Shown here one piece after another: positions 62,508 through 64,000 of a DNA stretch of 64,000 nt. Below the pieces are notes generated by a model, which made no database searches, had not been told where the DNA came from, and worked only from the letters and a program-made list of their open reading frames with translations. The stretch is from an uncultured Christensenella sp. (lineage in GTDB: Bacteria > Bacillota > Clostridia > Christensenellales > Borkfalkiaceae), in the NCBI GenBank assembly GCA_910576655.1, contig CAJTJC010000007.1, forward strand, positions 30,294 to 94,293, read 5' to 3'. The translations under genes and the position numbers were made by a program. Numbering within the stretch: position 1 is the first letter of the stretch; every line of letters begins with the position of its first letter.

Positions 62508-62714
62508 TTATGATTTTTTATATTGTTCTTTAAGTGCTTCCCATCCTGCATAGATGAGTTGCACTTTTTGTATGTGATTAGCTTTGAGAAACTTGTTCAG
62601 TTCCTCAAAGTCTTCACGGTTCATAGAGGTTCCCCACACGGCGTGAGCTGCCTTGCGTTCCTCCTTGTGCTTGTCCTCGTATCTCTTATCGATTTCGGCT
62701 TTCGGCGTTTTCAT
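62508..62714 (-). CDS. small ribbon-helix-helix-like protein of the element (68 aa)
   Basis: Charged N-terminus (KAEIDKRYEDKHKEERKAA), then a pattern that fits a short RHH/Arc-like fold: strand AVWGTSM, helix NREDFEELNKFLKANH and helix VQLIYAGWEALKEQ. Likely DNA-binding regulator of the element. Start overlaps the TnpV stop (ATGA). Recognition is by secondary-structure pattern only. Confidence 0.55.
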   Translation of the reverse strand: MKTPKAEIDKRYEDKHKEERKAAHAVWGTSMNREDFEELNKFLKANHIQKVQLIYAGWEALKEQYKKS

Positions 62715-63079
62715 ACTGCCACCTCTACATAAATTAATTCTTGCAATATTTCTTCTTCAATTGCGTGTTGTAAAGCGGTAAGTCTGCGGTAATCTTCCAT
62801 AAACTCGCCCGTCCGTTTGTACAACGGATTTTGCGAGAGCTTTGCATAGAGAACATTGTACATATCCTCTGCCTGCCTATCCACGCCGTGCAAGTATTCG
62901 GGAAGATTTGCTATAGTCCAATCCATTCCCTTATCTTCGAGATACTTGCGTTTAAGCGTTCCCCACTTTCCGTAAACGCGCTTCTGCGGTTTTACAAGTT
63001 TTTGATACCGCTTGATTTCGTCCACAGTCAAGCCTTCGCCCGCTTCAACTTTCGCCAACAACTGCCTATCCGTTATCAT
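62711..63079 (-). CDS. TnpV-family transposon-encoded protein
   Basis: 122 residues. The pattern YGKWGTLKRKYLEDKG ... LPEYLHGVDRQAEDMYNVLYAKL ... HAIEEEILQELIYVEV matches the TnpV family found in Tn4451-type and other clostridial elements (role not established). SD GGAGGTG. First gene behind the promoter at 63111-63138. Confidence 0.75.
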   Translation of the reverse strand: MITDRQLLAKVEAGEGLTVDEIKRYQKLVKPQKRVYGKWGTLKRKYLEDKGMDWTIANLPEYLHGVDRQAEDMYNVLYAKLSQNPLYKRTGEFMEDYRRLTALQHAIEEEILQELIYVEVAV

Positions 63080-63102
63080 ACTAACACCTCCGATATAAAA
63101 TG

Positions 63103-63164
63103 TTAATACGATTATACCCGTCCCACCGAAAAAGTCAAGAGTTTTAATGAATATTAATACGATT
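63103..63164 (-). promoter_or_regulatory. promoter of the tnpV/int unit flanked by repeated operator-like sites
   Basis: Minus strand TTGACT (complement of 63133-63138), 16-bp spacer, TATAAT (complement of 63111-63116). The 11-mer TTAATACGATT occurs at 63103-63113 (overlapping the -10 box) and at 63154-63164 (upstream of -35), 51 bp apart. This is a natural layout for a repressor made by the element. Confidence 0.65.
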
Positions 63165-63182
63165 TATCCTATTTTCTTATTA

Positions 63183-63377
63183 TTAACTGCCAAACAGCGA
63201 ATAGTCAAAGTAATCTTTGTCATACTTGTCGTATTCGTCATCTGTAAACCGACCAAAGCGCATTTTCTGTTGATCGTTTGTATTCATAATTCGCGAAGTA
63301 CTTTCGCCGCGCTTTGCGCCATAGCGTTTAGAAACTCTTTCATAAAAATCTTCTTGCAAGTCCGAATACGAAGTCAA
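63183..63377 (-). CDS. small acidic/aromatic protein of the element (64 aa)
   Basis: No known family. Basic N-terminal half (YERVSKRYGAKRGES) and an Asp/Tyr-rich C-terminus (DDEYDKYDKDYFDYSLFGS). Start overlaps the MobV-like gene stop by four bases (ATGA), so the two are coupled. Confidence 0.5.
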   Translation of the reverse strand: MTSYSDLQEDFYERVSKRYGAKRGESTSRIMNTNDQQKMRFGRFTDDEYDKYDKDYFDYSLFGS

Positions 63378-64000
63378 GCCGCCGCGTTGTTTCCAAAACT
63401 CCGAATGACCAATAACGGCTTATGCTTATCTTCCCGTTCTTTATAGAGCGGTTCGCCCCGCTCGTCAGTTAGTTGCAACTTCGATCCGTATTCATTTCTT
63501 TCGTTGCTCATTACCTTAGTTTGCCACTTCTCTGTTATCGGCAAATAGTAAATAAACAGGTTGCGCCTGTTCGACTCGGTAATTATAACTGCACAAACGA
63601 TATTCTCATCTGTGCGGAGATAACCTATTTTGTCTACGGCATAGGCATAGCACTTGCGAAAGTACGCTGCGATTTCTTCTTCGTCGGGGAAATCGTCCCA
63701 AAACTCTTTGTTGCCGCCGAATTGCAAACATTCCAAAACAACGTTTCGTTTACGTTTATTGAACTGTGCGTTCAATTTAAGATTTACCGATTCCCAAGCC
63801 TGTTCGGCTGAGCCTATTAACGGCTTTATGAAATCTACCTTAAACCGCTGTTCGCAATCCAAAAGGTATTCGTCCACGGCAGTAAAATCATTTTGTCTAT
63901 GTGTGATAACGGAAATCGTTGCGTGCTTGTCCCGTGGCAGCTTCCACGGCGCAATCTCTCCCGGTTTTATTCCGTAAGCTTCTTCGCACCAATATGATTT
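63374..64000 (-). CDS. MobV/Pre-like plasmid-recombination protein with degraded catalytic motif (5' end outside window)
   Basis: 208 residues visible; the frame stays open to the window edge, so the N-terminus is missing. The stretch KRNVVLECLQFGGNKEFW ... YFRKCYAYAVDKIG ... ENIVCAVIITESNRRN ... YYLPITE follows the order of the Mob/Pre relaxase core. In MobM the corresponding strand carries HxDExxPHMH; here I read ITESNRRNLFIYY, with no histidines. If the alignment is right the protein cannot act as a classical MobV relaxase and may have a DNA-binding or accessory role. Family call by eye, moderate at best. Confidence 0.42.
   Translation of the reverse strand, partial: KSYWCEEAYGIKPGEIAPWKLPRDKHATISVITHRQNDFTAVDEYLLDCEQRFKVDFIKPLIGSAEQAWESVNLKLNAQFNKRKRNVVLECLQFGGNKEFWDDFPDEEEIAAYFRKCYAYAVDKIGYLRTDENIVCAVIITESNRRNLFIYYLPITEKWQTKVMSNERNEYGSKLQLTDERGEPLYKEREDKHKPLLVIRSFGNNAAA

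Larger units (their letters stand above)
61069..64000. mobile_element. integrative element inserted at tRNA-Gln (left end, continues past window)
   Basis: Directly after the tRNA CCA come a terminator, a tyrosine recombinase facing the tRNA and element-type genes (TnpV, RHH-like, MobV-like). Base composition is more AT-rich than the surroundings, where codons favour G/C at third positions. The att core is expected to lie in the tRNA 3' half (about 61040-61068); the right end is not in the window, so the duplicate copy cannot be shown here. Confidence 0.8.

Overview
The window looks like the chromosome of an anaerobic, Gram-positive-type clostridium, probably a gut member of the Clostridia. 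The evidence is a very high load of lipobox lipoproteins with InlB-type and bacterial Ig-like repeats, SigA-like promoters (TTGACA-17-TATAAT), strong GGAGG ribosome binding sites, CCA encoded in the tRNA, and a Re-type citrate synthase typical of strict anaerobes. A Christensenellales/Borkfalkiaceae-like lineage is a guess that the sequence alone cannot settle.

Region 1, 1-12017 (all minus). A perfect-consensus promoter at 12051-12079 drives deoC-deoD-deoB-cdd-(surface 5'-nucleotidase)-pdp-tdk-udk, followed after 14 bp by a secreted endonuclease I and then a small lipoprotein. Together these could turn extracellular DNA into nucleotides, nucleosides, bases, pentose phosphate and salvaged nucleotides. 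A separate promoter at 2165-2193 reads into an RDD membrane protein and an MsmX/UgpC-type ABC ATPase that runs off the left edge.

Region 2, 12097-44348 (all minus, about 32 kb). Thirteen genes lie in one direction with no gap above about 100 bp, from the promoter at 44382-44411 to the terminator at 12097-12125. The order of transcription is: an InlB/GLUG-like lipoprotein, a complete oligopeptide ABC importer (oppA-oppB-oppC-oppD-oppF), a small membrane protein, a 2513-residue subtilisin-type protease fused to BspA-like leucine-rich repeats, then five more surface lipoproteins of 183, 780, 796, 1462 and 2059 residues. This reads as a surface proteolysis and peptide-uptake locus.

Region 3, 44349-60914 (mixed strands). 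Re-citrate synthase, aconitase and NADP-isocitrate dehydrogenase form a 2-oxoglutarate/glutamate operon. Next come an endonuclease/exonuclease/phosphatase-fold membrane protein, a convergent pyridoxal kinase plus membrane protein pair, a solute-binding lipoprotein overlapping a hybrid sensor kinase, glmS, and a two-gene Trk/Ktr potassium uptake system. Two genes here (49202 and 52469) have start codons sitting on the predicted transcription start, so they may be leaderless.

Region 4, 60954-64000. A tRNA-Gln(CUG) carries an integrative element at its 3' end: a tyrosine recombinase with arm-type repeats, a small leader ORF, a ribbon-helix-helix-like protein, a TnpV-family protein, a small acidic protein and a MobV/Pre-like protein whose catalytic histidine motif looks degraded. 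The element continues past the right edge.
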